Positions 28,336-38,773 of a stretch of DNA of 64,000 bases are shown here, in pieces. The position numbers were made by a program, and so were the translations under genes. Under the pieces are notes generated by a model. That model was not told the origin of the DNA. It searched no databases and saw nothing but the letters and a program-made list of their open reading frames with translations. Each line of letters starts with the position of its first letter. Position 1 is the stretch's first letter. The DNA comes from Domibacillus sp. DTU_2020_1001157_1_SI_ALB_TIR_016 (GTDB taxonomy: Bacteria > Bacillota > Bacilli > Bacillales > Domibacillaceae). The stretch lies in contig NZ_CP135439.1 in assembly GCF_032341995.1 (NCBI RefSeq), positions 2,356,001 to 2,420,000 of the forward strand, given 5' to 3'.

Positions 28336-30212
28336 TACCGTGTTCCTCCTTCCGCCTCATCCAGCAAGTCTTCTTTATGAATATGGTAGCCATGATCATC
28401 TTTAACGGAGCGGTACAGCATCGCGCCAAATGTGATCAGCATACCGATAATCAGCACAGGAATGGCCCAGTCCTTACCTTCATCAGCATGATACATGGCG
28501 CCAAATGCAGCGATAAACAGCCCAAGGGAAATTACAAACGGTACAAACGAATTGTTTGGCATGTGAATGTCACCAATTGGTTCAGCTGGTGTCATATCTG
28601 TTTTTCCTTCCATCTTTTCGATCCAAAAAGCATCCAGTCCGCGAACGAGCGGAAGCTGCTTGAAATTATAGAAAGGAGTCGGAGATGGAATCGCCCATTC
28701 AAGTGTACGTCCATCTTTCCATGGGTCTCTACCTACCTGTATATTGTTTTTCTGCGTAATGACGATATTCACAAGCAGGACGAGAATGCCAAGAGCCATC
28801 AAACCCGCACCGATCGAACTGATTAAGTTCCCTGTCTCAAGTCCCTGCCCTTCAAGGAATGTCCATACACGGCGCGGCATTCCCATCAATCCAAGAAAAT
28901 GCTGAATAAAGAAGGTTAAATGGAAGCCGACTAAAAACAGCACAAACGTAATTTTGCCCAGCTTCTCGCTAAGCATCGTGCCAAACATAAGAGGCCAATA
29001 AAAGTGGGCACCTCCAAGCAGCCCGAGAACGATTCCCCCTACGATTACATAGTGGAAATGCGCAACAATAAAGTAGCTGTCATGGAACTGGTAGTCAGCT
29101 GGCGCAGCAGCCTGCATCACTCCTGTTACGCCGCCCATCACGAAAGAAGGAATAAACGCAACTGCGTACAGCATCGGCACAGTGAATTTAATGCTTCCTC
29201 CCCAAATCGTTAAAATCCAGTTGAAAATCTTAATGCCCGTCGGAACCGCAATAGCCATTGTAGCAACGGCGAAAATCGCATTGGCAACAGGACCAAGCCC
29301 GGTTGTAAACATGTGGTGTGCCCACACCATAAATCCAAGGAAGCCGATCAGCACCGTAGCAAACACCATAGATGAGTAGCCAAATAAGCGCTTTCTCGCA
29401 AAAGTCGGGAATATTTCCGAAAAAAGGCCAAACGCCGGCAGGATGAGAATGTATACTTCCGGGTGGCCGAAAATCCAGAAAAAGTGCTCCCAGATAATGG
29501 TGTTCCCCCCCATTGCTACATCAAAAAATCCCGAGCCAAACATCCGGTCAAAGATGAGCATAAACAATCCAACGGTAAGCGGAGGAAATGCAAACAAAAT
29601 CAGAGCGGACGCTACAAATGTTGTCCATGTAAAAAGCGGCATTCTCATATACGTCATTCCCGGTGCACGCATGTTGATAATCGTTACTAAAAAGTTAATG
29701 CCGCCCATCAGTGTGCCGAAGCCGGAAATTTGAAGCCCAAGAGCATAAAAGTCAATGCCATGCCCTTCGGAAGCAAGTGAAAGTGAGGCGTAGGACGTCC
29801 AGCCTGCATCAGGTGCTCCGCCCAGGAACCAGGAAAGATTTAAAAACAGGCCCCCGAAAAAAAACAGCCAAAAACCAAGTGCATTTACAAAAGGGAAAGC
29901 CACATCGCGCGCGCCGATTTGAAGCGGCATCACAGCGTTCATAAAAGCGAATAAAAGCGGCATAGCAGCCAGGAAAATCATGGTAGTGCCGTGCATGGTA
30001 ATAATTTCATTAAACAAACCGGCACTGACAAAGTCATTATTCGGCACAGCCAGCTGAATGCGGATCATCATCGCTTCAATACCGCCGACAATAAAGAAAA
30101 AGCCGCCGGCAAGCAAATATAAAATAGCGATTTTCTTGTGGTCCACTGTCGTTAAGTATTCCCAAACTGTGCTGGTAAATCCCCGTTTTTGTTTATGTGC
30201 AATGCTACTCAA
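28335..30212 (-). CDS. ctaD: CtaD, cytochrome caa3 oxidase subunit I
   Basis: The catalytic heme-copper subunit, 625 residues with at least twelve membrane segments. The Cu-B/heme a3 site is seen in FGHPEVYILILPAFG (the His-Tyr crosslink pair) and the heme ligands in HDSYFIVAHFHYV. These carry out oxygen reduction and proton pumping. The start is TTG at 30212, with AAGGAGGT eight bases upstream. The C-terminus extends past helix XII with a charged tail (DDHGYHIHKEDLLDEAEGG). Confidence 0.96.
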   Translation of the reverse strand: MSSIAHKQKRGFTSTVWEYLTTVDHKKIAILYLLAGGFFFIVGGIEAMMIRIQLAVPNNDFVSAGLFNEIITMHGTTMIFLAAMPLLFAFMNAVMPLQIGARDVAFPFVNALGFWLFFFGGLFLNLSWFLGGAPDAGWTSYASLSLASEGHGIDFYALGLQISGFGTLMGGINFLVTIINMRAPGMTYMRMPLFTWTTFVASALILFAFPPLTVGLFMLIFDRMFGSGFFDVAMGGNTIIWEHFFWIFGHPEVYILILPAFGLFSEIFPTFARKRLFGYSSMVFATVLIGFLGFMVWAHHMFTTGLGPVANAIFAVATMAIAVPTGIKIFNWILTIWGGSIKFTVPMLYAVAFIPSFVMGGVTGVMQAAAPADYQFHDSYFIVAHFHYVIVGGIVLGLLGGAHFYWPLMFGTMLSEKLGKITFVLFLVGFHLTFFIQHFLGLMGMPRRVWTFLEGQGLETGNLISSIGAGLMALGILVLLVNIVITQKNNIQVGRDPWKDGRTLEWAIPSPTPFYNFKQLPLVRGLDAFWIEKMEGKTDMTPAEPIGDIHMPNNSFVPFVISLGLFIAAFGAMYHADEGKDWAIPVLIIGMLITFGAMLYRSVKDDHGYHIHKEDLLDEAEGGTR

Positions 30213-30243
30213 CGGTTTTACCTCCTTTACCCTGATTCTATAT

Positions 30244-31329
30244 TTATTCTACTTTAAGGCTCATCAAGTACGCAGCAAGCTGATCTGCTTCCTGATCAGA
30301 CAATTCTCCATACGTGCCTGTCATTTTATTGCCTGGTTTGTACTCTTCCGGATTTGAAATCCAATTCTTCAATTCTTCTTCGTTATGCTCAAGAATACCT
30401 GCTATTCTTTCACGTTCTCCAAATCCTGCAAGGTTTGGCGCGGTACGGGCTGCCTCGGGACGTGCATCAGCCGTTGTAACAGCATGACAGCTCAAACACT
30501 TTTGATTGAATATTTCCTGCCCTGCAGCTGCAGCTGGATCCTCTGGTTTTGCTTCTGCTGCTTTCGCGTCGATTGCCTGCATCGCTGTTACCCACTGGTC
30601 AAATTCCGGTTTTGGAAGCGCATGCACTTTAAAGTCCATTAAAGCATGGGAAGGACCGCAAAGCTCTGCACATTTCCCGTAAAATAGATTGTCTGCTTCT
30701 TCTGCTTTTTCACCATCAAACTCAAGCCAGATTTGATTGACGTTCTCTACATTTGTGTCTATTTTCCCGCCGGCCGCTGGAATCCAAAAAGAGTGTTTTA
30801 CATCGGATGCTTTTACGTTAAAGTACACCTTCTGATCCGTCGGAACAACGAGCTCCTGGCTTGTAATAATTTTTTGGTTCGGATATTCAAATTCCCACCA
30901 ATACAAATTGGCCCGTACGTTTACAACCATGGCATCTGTTGTACCGTCTTCCTTTTTCTTATCCATTGCTTTTGTGTCAGCTAAATCAAATGTAGCCAAA
31001 ACTGTTGGAATTGCTAAAATAATCAGTAAAATGATCGGAATAATCGTCCATATCATTTCGAGTACATGGCTTCCTTCCACTTGCTTTGGAATAGCCGGGT
31101 CATCTTTTTTGCGGCGGAACTTCAAAATCGCAATGGCAAATAAAACAGAGACAACGATGACCACGCCGACCATGATCCATGTGCTGAGCAACATGAGATC
31201 ATAGGCGGTTTGGCCTGCTTCACCAGCAGGAGTCAACGTTGAAAGAAATGGTTCGCCGCAGCCGGACAGAAAGAGCGCCGTCAGGCTGGTAAACGTAAAA
31301 AGACGCCAGTTTGTCAGCTTCTTTTTCAT
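30244..31329 (-). CDS. ctaC: CtaC, cytochrome caa3 subunit II with fused cytochrome c
   Basis: A 361-residue lipoprotein. The lipobox LSGC places the acylated Cys at residue 24. Two membrane segments follow (LLSTWIMVGVVIVVSVLFAIA, MIWTIIPIILLIILAIP). The extracellular Cu-A domain has the ligand motif CAELCGPSHALM, and a C-terminal cytochrome c domain carries the heme site CLSCH. This fusion defines caa3-type oxidases. It lies 31 bases before ctaD. Confidence 0.96.
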   Translation of the reverse strand: MKKKLTNWRLFTFTSLTALFLSGCGEPFLSTLTPAGEAGQTAYDLMLLSTWIMVGVVIVVSVLFAIAILKFRRKKDDPAIPKQVEGSHVLEMIWTIIPIILLIILAIPTVLATFDLADTKAMDKKKEDGTTDAMVVNVRANLYWWEFEYPNQKIITSQELVVPTDQKVYFNVKASDVKHSFWIPAAGGKIDTNVENVNQIWLEFDGEKAEEADNLFYGKCAELCGPSHALMDFKVHALPKPEFDQWVTAMQAIDAKAAEAKPEDPAAAAGQEIFNQKCLSCHAVTTADARPEAARTAPNLAGFGERERIAGILEHNEEELKNWISNPEEYKPGNKMTGTYGELSDQEADQLAAYLMSLKVE

Positions 31330-31413
31330 AGCGTATTACAACCCCTCTTTCGTTTGAAATGTTTACTAAAACAGTGCATATATATGGATTTCTTAAAAGA
31401 AGAATTCCCCTGT

Positions 31414-32319
31414 TTAAATAACGGTAACGATAACCATCGCAACGAAAATAATGGTTAAATACTGCAATGAATAAATAAACATATATCTTGCCCATTTCAA
31501 ATCATCTTTTGCTTTAAAGCCTGTTGCTGCCAGGGCAACCCAGCCCACGTTTAGCAAGGTAGCCAGAACGATAAACGCCATGCCAAGTTCTGTCATGAAA
31601 AACGGCAGCGGCAAAAGAAGCAGCGTCCAAACAAACATATGACGCTTTGTAACGGCAAATCCTTTTACAGTGGGAAGCATCGGAATTCCTGCTCTTCCAT
31701 ATTCATCAGCACGCTTCATCGCCAATGCGTAAAAGTGCGGCGGCTGCCAGATAAACATAATTAAAAATAGCATCCAAGCCAGCATATCCAGTGTTGGGTC
31801 CACAGCAGCCCAACCGATAAGAGGCGGCACAGCACCTGAGATGCTGCCAACGATTGTATTGCTGACATGACGGCGCTTTGACCACATTGTGTAAATCACC
31901 ACGTAGCTGATGATCCCAATGACTCCGATCACCCCTGCTGTAAAGGTCGTCATAAATAAAAGCGCTGATCCGACAATGACAAGCGCAAGTCCTATGGTTA
32001 GTACTTTTGGATAGCTGATTTTTCCGGTAACTGTCGGCCTTGTTTTTGTACGCTCCATTAAAGGATCGATGTCCCGGTCAATATAGTTGTTCAAACTTGC
32101 TGAGCCCGCAATGATAAGGGCGGAACCAATGAGTGTTAAAGCAATGGTATCAAGGTTGGCTAAAAACCGGATATCGTTTAAAATAAAAGCCAGCCACATA
32201 CCTGTAAAAACAGTTATTAAATTGGAGTTAACGATGCCGATCTTAATCAAGGCCATAAAATCTTTTACAGCCGTTGTTTCAGGCACACTTGTTTTATCTA
32301 ATGTTGTACTGCGCAACAC
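31414..32319 (-). CDS. ctaB: CtaB, protoheme IX farnesyltransferase (heme O synthase)
   Basis: Membrane prenyltransferase of the UbiA superfamily that converts heme B to heme O. The Mg/prenyl-diphosphate motif [20 protein letters not shown] is at about residues 75-95. Nine or so membrane segments are seen. I start it at the GTG at 32319 after AGGGGGGGAATA; TTG follows directly and is a possible alternative. The frame stays open 8 codons upstream. Product passes to CtaA, encoded divergently. Confidence 0.93.
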   Translation of the reverse strand: MLRSTTLDKTSVPETTAVKDFMALIKIGIVNSNLITVFTGMWLAFILNDIRFLANLDTIALTLIGSALIIAGSASLNNYIDRDIDPLMERTKTRPTVTGKISYPKVLTIGLALVIVGSALLFMTTFTAGVIGVIGIISYVVIYTMWSKRRHVSNTIVGSISGAVPPLIGWAAVDPTLDMLAWMLFLIMFIWQPPHFYALAMKRADEYGRAGIPMLPTVKGFAVTKRHMFVWTLLLLPLPFFMTELGMAFIVLATLLNVGWVALAATGFKAKDDLKWARYMFIYSLQYLTIIFVAMVIVTVI

Positions 32320-32628
32320 TATTCCCCCCCTTTCTTTAAACACACTATCTTAATCTTACTATAAAGGATATAGCTACGCTTTTCTACACAATTTAAAAAC
32401 ATTTCAAGCGAATAGACGCTCTCTTCCATATTAAATCATATTCACCGTTTTTATGTGAACGGCTGATGAACGATTTATGTCGAATTTGTGTCTTGTAAAA
32501 ACGATTTGTTTCCAGTGATTCTTTTTTGTAAGATAATAGAATAAATATGGGAATCGTCAAAAATGAAACGGCTTTCTTTCCCATGTATAAAAGGTTAGAT
32601 ATAGATAGATAGAGAGAAGAAGGTGAGC
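32320..32628. other. ctaB/ctaA divergent control region
   Basis: This 309-bp gap lies between the divergent heme A genes and holds no gene. For ctaA the best -10 candidates are TAAGAT/GATAAT near 32529-32537, with TTGTTT upstream at about 17 bp spacing. For ctaB, TATAGT near 32358-32363 on the minus strand may be a -10, but without a clear -35. In B. subtilis this region is controlled by ResD and CcpA. I could not fix operators here. Confidence 0.45.
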
Positions 32629-33534
32629 ATGTTGAACGGCTGGCTTAAATGGCTTGGAGTTGTGACCACATTGGTTATGCTTGCAGTTTTAATTGGCGGT
32701 GCACTTGTGACAAAAACAGATTCCGGGCTTGGCTGTGGTAACGACTGGCCGCTTTGCCATGGACAGGTTATTCCCGAAAACATTCAGGCAGAAACCATTA
32801 TTGAACTTTCCCATCGTGCTGTTTCTGGTGCAGCCGGACTTCTTGTCTTAGCGCTGTCTGTTTTTTCCTGGCGCTGTATTGGCCATAAGCGGGAAACAAA
32901 ATTCCTCTCTGCTCTGGCTTTTTTGTTTCTGCTTGTCCAGGCATTAATTGGAGCGGCGGCTGTTTTGTGGGGGCAAAACGACTTTGTGCTCGCTCTTCAT
33001 TTTGGCATCTCTCTTATTTCGTTTTCCGCCGTTTTATTGCTGACCCTGCTTATTTTTGAAGTGGATCAGCGATTTGATGCTTCCTCCATCGTGATTGACA
33101 GCCGAATGAAATGGCATACTGTCGGCGTTACCCTGTACAGCTATATCGTTGTATATACGGGGGCGCTCGTCCGTCATACAAAATCCAGCATGGTATGCGG
33201 GTCCTGGCCGCTGTGTGGAAATGATGAAATATTGCCTTCAAATTTGTACCAGTGGATTCAAATGAGTCATCGGGCGGCAGCCGGCTTGATTTTCATCTGG
33301 ATTGCTTATATCGCTTACCTTGCCCTTAAATACTATAAGCACCAGCGTGTTTTGTATTATGGATGGCTTATTGCCTTCATTCTTGTTTCACTGCAGGCAA
33401 TTGCAGGCGCGTTTATTATTTGGACTCGCTTAAATCTGTATATCGCTCTCGCCCACGCTTTATTTGTATCCTGCTTGTTTGGACTGTTGTGTTACTTTAT
33501 TCTGCTCGTCTCCCGAAGCAGAATCAATGCTTAA
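32629..33534 (+). CDS. ctaA: CtaA, heme A synthase
   Basis: Membrane oxidase of 301 residues that converts heme O to heme A. Eight hydrophobic segments form two repeats. Each repeat has a cysteine pair at its first outer loop (CGNDWPLC and CGSWPLC), and the heme-ligand histidines lie in [29 protein letters not shown] and IALAHALF. I start it at the ATG at 32629 with AAGG upstream; a GTG two codons earlier is the alternative. It ends just before a bidirectional terminator shared with pyc. Confidence 0.95.
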   Translation: MLNGWLKWLGVVTTLVMLAVLIGGALVTKTDSGLGCGNDWPLCHGQVIPENIQAETIIELSHRAVSGAAGLLVLALSVFSWRCIGHKRETKFLSALAFLFLLVQALIGAAAVLWGQNDFVLALHFGISLISFSAVLLLTLLIFEVDQRFDASSIVIDSRMKWHTVGVTLYSYIVVYTGALVRHTKSSMVCGSWPLCGNDEILPSNLYQWIQMSHRAAAGLIFIWIAYIAYLALKYYKHQRVLYYGWLIAFILVSLQAIAGAFIIWTRLNLYIALAHALFVSCLFGLLCYFILLVSRSRINA

Positions 33535-33535
33535 C

Positions 33536-33579
33536 AAAAAAGCACCGCCTCTTTTGAGACCGGTGCTTTTTGTTTTTTA
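33536..33579. terminator. Bidirectional terminator between ctaA and pyc
   Basis: AAAAAGCACCG pairs with CGGTGCTTTTT, with an imperfect inner stem. A run of A precedes it and TTTTTGTTTTTT follows, suiting both strands. Confidence 0.85.
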
Positions 33580-33581
33580 TT

Positions 33582-36500
33582 TTATTTTTCAAGTTCTACC
33601 AGAAGATCGCCCGTGGAAATGGCTTCGCCGTTTTGTACATGGACAGCTGTAACCGTTCCATCAAATGGTGCCTGTACCGTTGTCTCCATTTTCATCGCTT
33701 CGGTAATCATGAGATGATCCCCACGCTTTACTTTATCGCCTTTTTCAAGGATGACTTTAATGACTGTACCCGGCATCGTCGCCGCAATATGACCCTCGTT
33801 TTTCGGATCAGCTTTCACTTTCGCATTAACGGCTGATTTGATGCTCTCATCTTTAATCACCACATCACGCGGCTGGCCATTCAGCTCAAAGCTTAAAATG
33901 CGTGTTCCATCGACCTGCGGGTGACCGATCGAAACGAGTTTCACAATTAGTGTTTTTCCTGTTTCAATCTCAATTTCTTTTTCTTCACCGAGACGCATGC
34001 CGTACAGAAACGTTGGTGTATCGAGAACCGAAATATCGCCATACTGTGCTTTTACTTTTGCGTAATCCGTAAACACTTTTGGATACAGAGCATACGCAAT
34101 CACATCATGATCCGTGGGTTCTTCCCCGATTTCCTGCTCCAGCTCTTTGCGAAGGGCATCGAAATCAACGTCTTCCAGAAGTTCACCCGGACGTACGGTA
34201 ATCGGTGATTTTCCTTTTAAGATCACTTTTTGCAGTTGCTCTGGGAAGCCGCCAACCGGCTGGCCAAGATAGCCTTCAAACAGTTCAATCACAGAGTCAG
34301 GGAAATCAATTTTGTCGCCGCGAAGCAGCACTTCTTCTTCCGTCAGGTCATTCTGCACCATAAAGAGGGCCATATCCCCGACTACTTTAGAAGACGGCGT
34401 TACTTTGACAATATCACCAAACATAAGGTTCACGCGGCGGTACATATCTTTTACTTCGTCCCAGCGGTCGCCAAGGCCGACGCCTTTCGCCTGCTGCTGA
34501 AGGTTCGAATACTGGCCGCCTGGCATTTCATGCTCGTAAATTTCCGTATGCGGCGCAAGCATGCCGCTTTCAAACGGCGCATAAAACTTACGGACATCTT
34601 CCCAGTAGTAAGAGACTTTTTCAAGCGCATCAATGCTGACAGACGGAGTGCGGTCTGTTCCTTCGAGTGCATAGTGAAGCGTGTTGGCGCTTGGCTGTGA
34701 TGTAAGCCCCGCCATTGTGCTGAGAGCCGTATCAACGATATCGACACCCGCTTCAATCGCTTTCGTGTACATCAGCACACCGTTGCCGCTTGTGTCGTGC
34801 GTATGCAGGTGAACCGGAATATCAACCGCTTCTTTCAATTCAGAAATCAGGCGGTAAGCAGCCTGCGGCTTCAGAAGACCGGCCATATCTTTAATACCCA
34901 GAATGTGGGCACCCTGTGCTTCCAGCTCTTTCGCCATGTTTTTGTAGTATTCTACATTGTATTTTGCACGGGACGGATCATCGATATCCCCTGTGTAACA
35001 AATCGCCGCTTCAGCAATTTTACCGGACTGGCGGACTGCATCGATGGCAACCTCCATGCCTTTCACCCAGTTTAAGCTGTCGAAAATACGGAATACATCA
35101 ATGCCGGACTCAGCAGACTGCTGGACAAACTCTTTAATGACGTTGTCCGGATAGTTTTTGTAGCCGACCGCATTCGATGCGCGAAGCAGCATTTGGAACA
35201 AAATGTTCGGCACCTGCTTACGAAGTGTTTCAAGACGCTTCCACGGATCTTCTTTCAAGAAACGGTACGCCACATCAAACGTCGCTCCTCCCCACATTTC
35301 CATTGAGAACAACTCTGGAAGCAGGCGGGCTGTTGCCGGTGCAATGTGTGTTAAATCTGTTGTACGAACCCGTGTTGCAAGCAGTGACTGATGGGCATCG
35401 CGCATTGTCGTATCCGTTAACAGCACCTCTTTTTGTGCCTTTACCCAGTTAACAAGGCCGTCTGCTCCCTGCTCGTCCAGGATCTGCTTCGTTCCGTGTG
35501 CTGGTTTTTCGGACAGTTTCACTTTCGGGATGCGCGGCGTGTCAAAGACAGGCTTTTTCTTCTGCTCCACACCCGGGAATCCATTCACTGTGACAGTGCC
35601 GATATAATTGAGCATTTTTGTTCCGCGGTCTTTTCGTTTCGGGAATACAAACAGCTCAGGTGATTTGTCAATAAAAGACGTATCATAGTTGCCTGAAATA
35701 AAATCTTCATGGCGCATCACGTTTTCCAAAAACGGAATGTTTGTTTTAATTCCGCGGATCCGGAATTCCTGCAGGTTCCGCAGCATTTTAGATGCGGCCT
35801 GTTCAAAAGTCATCGCAAACGTCGATACTTTTACAAGCAGTGAATCATAGTATGGCGTGATGACCGCACCCTGGAAGCTGTTACCGGCATCCAGACGGAC
35901 ACCGTAGCCGCCGCCGGAACGGTAAGCCATGATGCGGCCTGTATCCGGCATAAAGCCATTTTCAGGGTCCTCCGTTGTAACACGTGACTGAATGGCATAC
36001 CCCATAGTGCGAATGTTCTTCTGCTCAGGAATGCCGACTTTGTCGCTGTGCAGCCCATGGCCTTCTGCCACAAGGATCTGCGTCTGTACAATATCGATTC
36101 CTGTAATCAGCTCCGTAATCGTATGTTCAACCTGTACGCGCGGGTTAACTTCGATAAAGTAAAAATCTTCACCTGCGGTTAAAAACTCCACGGTTCCCGC
36201 GTTCAAGTAGTCCACGTTTTTCATCAGCTTCACAGCCGCTTCACAGATACGATCACGCAGGTCTTCCGAAATCGAAACGGCCGGTGCCACCTCCACCACT
36301 TTCTGATGGCGGCGCTGAACCGAACAGTCACGTTCATACAAATGAACAACATTTCCTTCGTGGTCGCCGATAATCTGCACTTCAATGTGCTTTGGATTTT
36401 GAACAAATTTTTCTACATACACTTCGTCATTACCAAAGGCTGCTTTGGCTTCAGACTTCGCACGGTCGTATGCTTCACGTACTTCTCCGAGGTTTTGAAC

Positions 36501-37019
36501 AATCCGCATACCGCGTCCGCCGCCGCCAAGAGCCGCTTTGATGATAATAGGGAAGCCATGATTTTTCCCGAATTCAATGACTTCATCTAAGCTGCCAACC
36601 GGTCCGTCAGTGCCTGGAATAACCGGGATCTCTGCTTTAATCGCCTGTGTACGTGCTTTTACTTTATCGCCAAACATATCGAGGTGAGCGGATTTCGGTC
36701 CAATAAAGACAATACCTTCCTCTTCACAACGTTTTGCAAATTCGATATTTTCAGATAAAAATCCATAGCCGGGATGAATAGCATCGACCTCTGCCTGCTT
36801 GGCAATTTCAATGATACCCTCGATATCAAGATAAGCATCAATTGGTTTTTTTCCTTCTCCTACCAAGTATGCTTCGTCGGCCTTATAGCGATGATATGAA
36901 CCTGAATCTTCCTTCGAGTAAACAGCTACTGTCCGGATATGTAGTTCTGTGCAGGCGCGGAATACGCGGATGGCAATTTCTCCCCTATTTGCCACCAGCA
37001 CTTTGCTGATTTTTTTCAT
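33582..37019 (-). CDS. pyc: Pyruvate carboxylase
   Basis: Biotin enzyme that makes oxaloacetate from pyruvate, bicarbonate and ATP, refilling the TCA cycle. At 1145 residues it has full length. Domains in order: biotin carboxylase (residues 1-450; ATP loop GGGGRGM, then EVAPAVS and FIEVNPRVQVEHT), carboxyltransferase (~525-800; LLTDTTMRDAHQSLLATR, HLHTHDTSGNG), a tetramerisation region, and a C-terminal biotinyl domain with ITEAMKMETTVQAP. I start it at the ATG at 37019 with GGGGAG eight bases upstream; an ATG two codons earlier is also possible. It follows ftsW, as in B. subtilis. Confidence 0.97.
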   Translation of the reverse strand: MKKISKVLVANRGEIAIRVFRACTELHIRTVAVYSKEDSGSYHRYKADEAYLVGEGKKPIDAYLDIEGIIEIAKQAEVDAIHPGYGFLSENIEFAKRCEEEGIVFIGPKSAHLDMFGDKVKARTQAIKAEIPVIPGTDGPVGSLDEVIEFGKNHGFPIIIKAALGGGGRGMRIVQNLGEVREAYDRAKSEAKAAFGNDEVYVEKFVQNPKHIEVQIIGDHEGNVVHLYERDCSVQRRHQKVVEVAPAVSISEDLRDRICEAAVKLMKNVDYLNAGTVEFLTAGEDFYFIEVNPRVQVEHTITELITGIDIVQTQILVAEGHGLHSDKVGIPEQKNIRTMGYAIQSRVTTEDPENGFMPDTGRIMAYRSGGGYGVRLDAGNSFQGAVITPYYDSLLVKVSTFAMTFEQAASKMLRNLQEFRIRGIKTNIPFLENVMRHEDFISGNYDTSFIDKSPELFVFPKRKDRGTKMLNYIGTVTVNGFPGVEQKKKPVFDTPRIPKVKLSEKPAHGTKQILDEQGADGLVNWVKAQKEVLLTDTTMRDAHQSLLATRVRTTDLTHIAPATARLLPELFSMEMWGGATFDVAYRFLKEDPWKRLETLRKQVPNILFQMLLRASNAVGYKNYPDNVIKEFVQQSAESGIDVFRIFDSLNWVKGMEVAIDAVRQSGKIAEAAICYTGDIDDPSRAKYNVEYYKNMAKELEAQGAHILGIKDMAGLLKPQAAYRLISELKEAVDIPVHLHTHDTSGNGVLMYTKAIEAGVDIVDTALSTMAGLTSQPSANTLHYALEGTDRTPSVSIDALEKVSYYWEDVRKFYAPFESGMLAPHTEIYEHEMPGGQYSNLQQQAKGVGLGDRWDEVKDMYRRVNLMFGDIVKVTPSSKVVGDMALFMVQNDLTEEEVLLRGDKIDFPDSVIELFEGYLGQPVGGFPEQLQKVILKGKSPITVRPGELLEDVDFDALRKELEQEIGEEPTDHDVIAYALYPKVFTDYAKVKAQYGDISVLDTPTFLYGMRLGEEKEIEIETGKTLIVKLVSIGHPQVDGTRILSFELNGQPRDVVIKDESIKSAVNAKVKADPKNEGHIAATMPGTVIKVILEKGDKVKRGDHLMITEAMKMETTVQAPFDGTVTAVHVQNGEAISTGDLLVELEK

Positions 37020-37057
37020 CTTCATCTCTCCCCTGATCTGTTGATAAAATTATATAT

Positions 37058-37088
37058 AAAAAGGTTCAAATCTTTGAACCTTTTTATT
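37058..37088 (-). terminator. Terminator after ftsW
   Basis: AAAAAGGTTCAAA pairs with TTTGAACCTTTTT in a near-perfect stem. On the minus strand a T-rich tail follows, between ftsW and pyc. Confidence 0.8.
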
Positions 37089-37096
37089 TTTAAGAG

Positions 37097-38242
37097 TTAT
37101 AGTTTTTTTTCGTATTTTGACTGCATCGATATGTTAGCCAAAATACCAAGTGAAATTGAGAGCAGCAGTAAAGAAGATCCGCCATAACTGATAAATGGCA
37201 ACGGAACCCCCGTAATAGGGATGACCCCTGACATGCCGCCGAGATTGATAAATGCCTGTATCCCAATCATCGAAGAAACGCCGACTGCAAGCATTGAACC
37301 AAACGAATCGGGACTCTTCACGGCAATACGAAGGCCGTGTAACACAATAAATAAAATGCCGCCTATTGCAAAAATGACTCCCAGAATTCCAAGTTCTTCA
37401 GCGATAATCGCCATGATAAAATCTGTATGCGGCTCCGGTAAGTAGCCAAGCTTTTGTACACTTTGGCCAAGTCCCCGACCGGTCAGTCCGCCCGAGCCAA
37501 TCGCAAGATAGGAATTTACTAGATGATAGCCGTCGCCCTGCTCGTATTTAAAAGGATCTAGATAACTTGTTAGACGCCCCATTCGCTCTTCAGACAAAAT
37601 TTCATCTTTTTGCCAAAAGAACAGCGGCGACAAAAACAGGGAAAAAACACCAATCAACAGCATAAACCTAACAAGCTTTTTCATTTTTATACCGGATGTT
37701 AAGACGATTGTCAACCCAATCGCAAAAATGATCGCAGCCGTTCCGAAGTCAGGCTGAAGCGCTACAAGGAAACAAATGCTAAAAAGCATAATAACTGGCG
37801 GCGCAATACTGTTGTTAAGCGAGTTAATATTTTTTTGTTTTTTTGAAAATATGGCAGCCATATAAAGAATGACAACCAATTTAGCAAACTCTGACGGCTG
37901 AATCGAACGCGCCCCTATTTGAAACCAGCTTTGGGCATTGTTTGATACATGTCCAAATGCAAACAGTAAAAGCAGCATTCCAAACATGCCTGCCAGCATC
38001 CATTGCTGAAACCGCTTCGCTCTTAAACGCTGGTACGGAAAAAAGGATACAACGCCAAAAGCAATAAAAGCCATAAGAATATGTATCTTCTGCTTATCAT
38101 AAAAATAACCACTTTCAAGTCCCCACCGCTGAACGGCCATTACTGAACTTGCACTAAAAATCATCATCAGCCCAAATAAACATAAAATACAAAACACGGC
38201 CGCCAACGGATAATCATATGATTTTAAATTTCTTTTCCACAT
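37097..38242 (-). CDS. ftsW: FtsW, SEDS-family septal peptidoglycan polymerase
   Basis: A 381-residue membrane protein of the SEDS family, the division counterpart of the SpoVE at 0.9-2.0 kb. Ten or so membrane segments are visible, with LPEPHTDFIMAIIAEELG and the C-terminal VIPITGVPLPFISYGGSSLL. It polymerises lipid II at the septum with PBP2B (pbpB at 8-10 kb). It lies between ylaN and pyc, as in B. subtilis, and away from the dcw cluster. Confidence 0.93.
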   Translation of the reverse strand: MWKRNLKSYDYPLAAVFCILCLFGLMMIFSASSVMAVQRWGLESGYFYDKQKIHILMAFIAFGVVSFFPYQRLRAKRFQQWMLAGMFGMLLLLFAFGHVSNNAQSWFQIGARSIQPSEFAKLVVILYMAAIFSKKQKNINSLNNSIAPPVIMLFSICFLVALQPDFGTAAIIFAIGLTIVLTSGIKMKKLVRFMLLIGVFSLFLSPLFFWQKDEILSEERMGRLTSYLDPFKYEQGDGYHLVNSYLAIGSGGLTGRGLGQSVQKLGYLPEPHTDFIMAIIAEELGILGVIFAIGGILFIVLHGLRIAVKSPDSFGSMLAVGVSSMIGIQAFINLGGMSGVIPITGVPLPFISYGGSSLLLLSISLGILANISMQSKYEKKL

Positions 38243-38290
38243 ACAAACCTTCCATTCATGCGCTTACCGATAAGCGATACTCGTTAAGTT

Positions 38291-38319
38291 AAAAAAACTC
38301 AAACAGCTGTTTGAGTTTT
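38291..38319 (-). terminator. Terminator after ylaN
   Basis: AAAACTCAAACAG and CTGTTTGAGTTTT form a perfect 13-bp palindrome, with a T-run on the minus strand. It separates ylaN from ftsW. Confidence 0.85.
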
Positions 38320-38327
38320 CTGTCTGT

Positions 38328-38609
38328 TTACCGGTCAACGGATGCTTCATGCAATGCTGAAAGTTCTTGCTCAAGTGAGTCAATCAGCTGTTTGCCATCT
38401 GCTTCATCCACCAGTCCGAGACGTATAGCGAAGTCTATTTCACGGGATAAGCCGAACATTTGAGTGTCAAGCACTTCCTCGTATAAAGGACATTGCGGCA
38501 TCGTTAAATTGTCCATTTGCACTTTGATGAGACGCAAAATTTTTTCCGCATCCGCCTGCAACAGAGAGTAGGCCTTTTCCCGATGGTCTATTTTCATTTC
38601 AGATGCCAT
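38328..38609 (-). CDS. ylaN: YlaN, UPF0358 family protein
   Basis: A 93-residue, mostly helical protein. [20 protein letters not shown] and [32 protein letters not shown] are UPF0358 hallmarks. In B. subtilis ylaN is important for growth under iron limitation and has been linked to Fur and iron-sulfur homeostasis. GGGGGAG lies 8 bases before the ATG. A good SigA-type promoter precedes it. Confidence 0.92.
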   Translation of the reverse strand: MASEMKIDHREKAYSLLQADAEKILRLIKVQMDNLTMPQCPLYEEVLDTQMFGLSREIDFAIRLGLVDEADGKQLIDSLEQELSALHEASVDR

Positions 38610-38654
38610 AATTTCTCCCCCTGTTCCAAGAATGGAATCACTGTATATTAAAAG

Positions 38655-38683
38655 ATTTTATCGTTAATACAGGGAATTTGCAA
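38655..38683 (-). promoter_or_regulatory. SigA-type promoter for ylaN
   Basis: On the minus strand TTGCAA (38683-38678) and TAAAAT (38660-38655) lie 17 bases apart. The ATG follows ~45 bases after the -10. Confidence 0.6.
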
Positions 38684-38701
38684 GGAATTTTAACAGGCAG
38701 A

Positions 38702-38730
38702 CTGACAACACAAAATTTTCACGCTATACT
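38702..38730 (+). promoter_or_regulatory. SigA-type promoter for the 38.77 kb gene
   Basis: CTGACA (38702-38707) and TATACT (38725-38730) lie 17 bases apart. The gene's AAAGGAG is about 30 bases downstream. It is back to back with the ylaN promoter. Confidence 0.6.
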
Positions 38731-38773
38731 TGTGAGGAAACATAGTTCACTTACATAAAGGAGACATGATTCG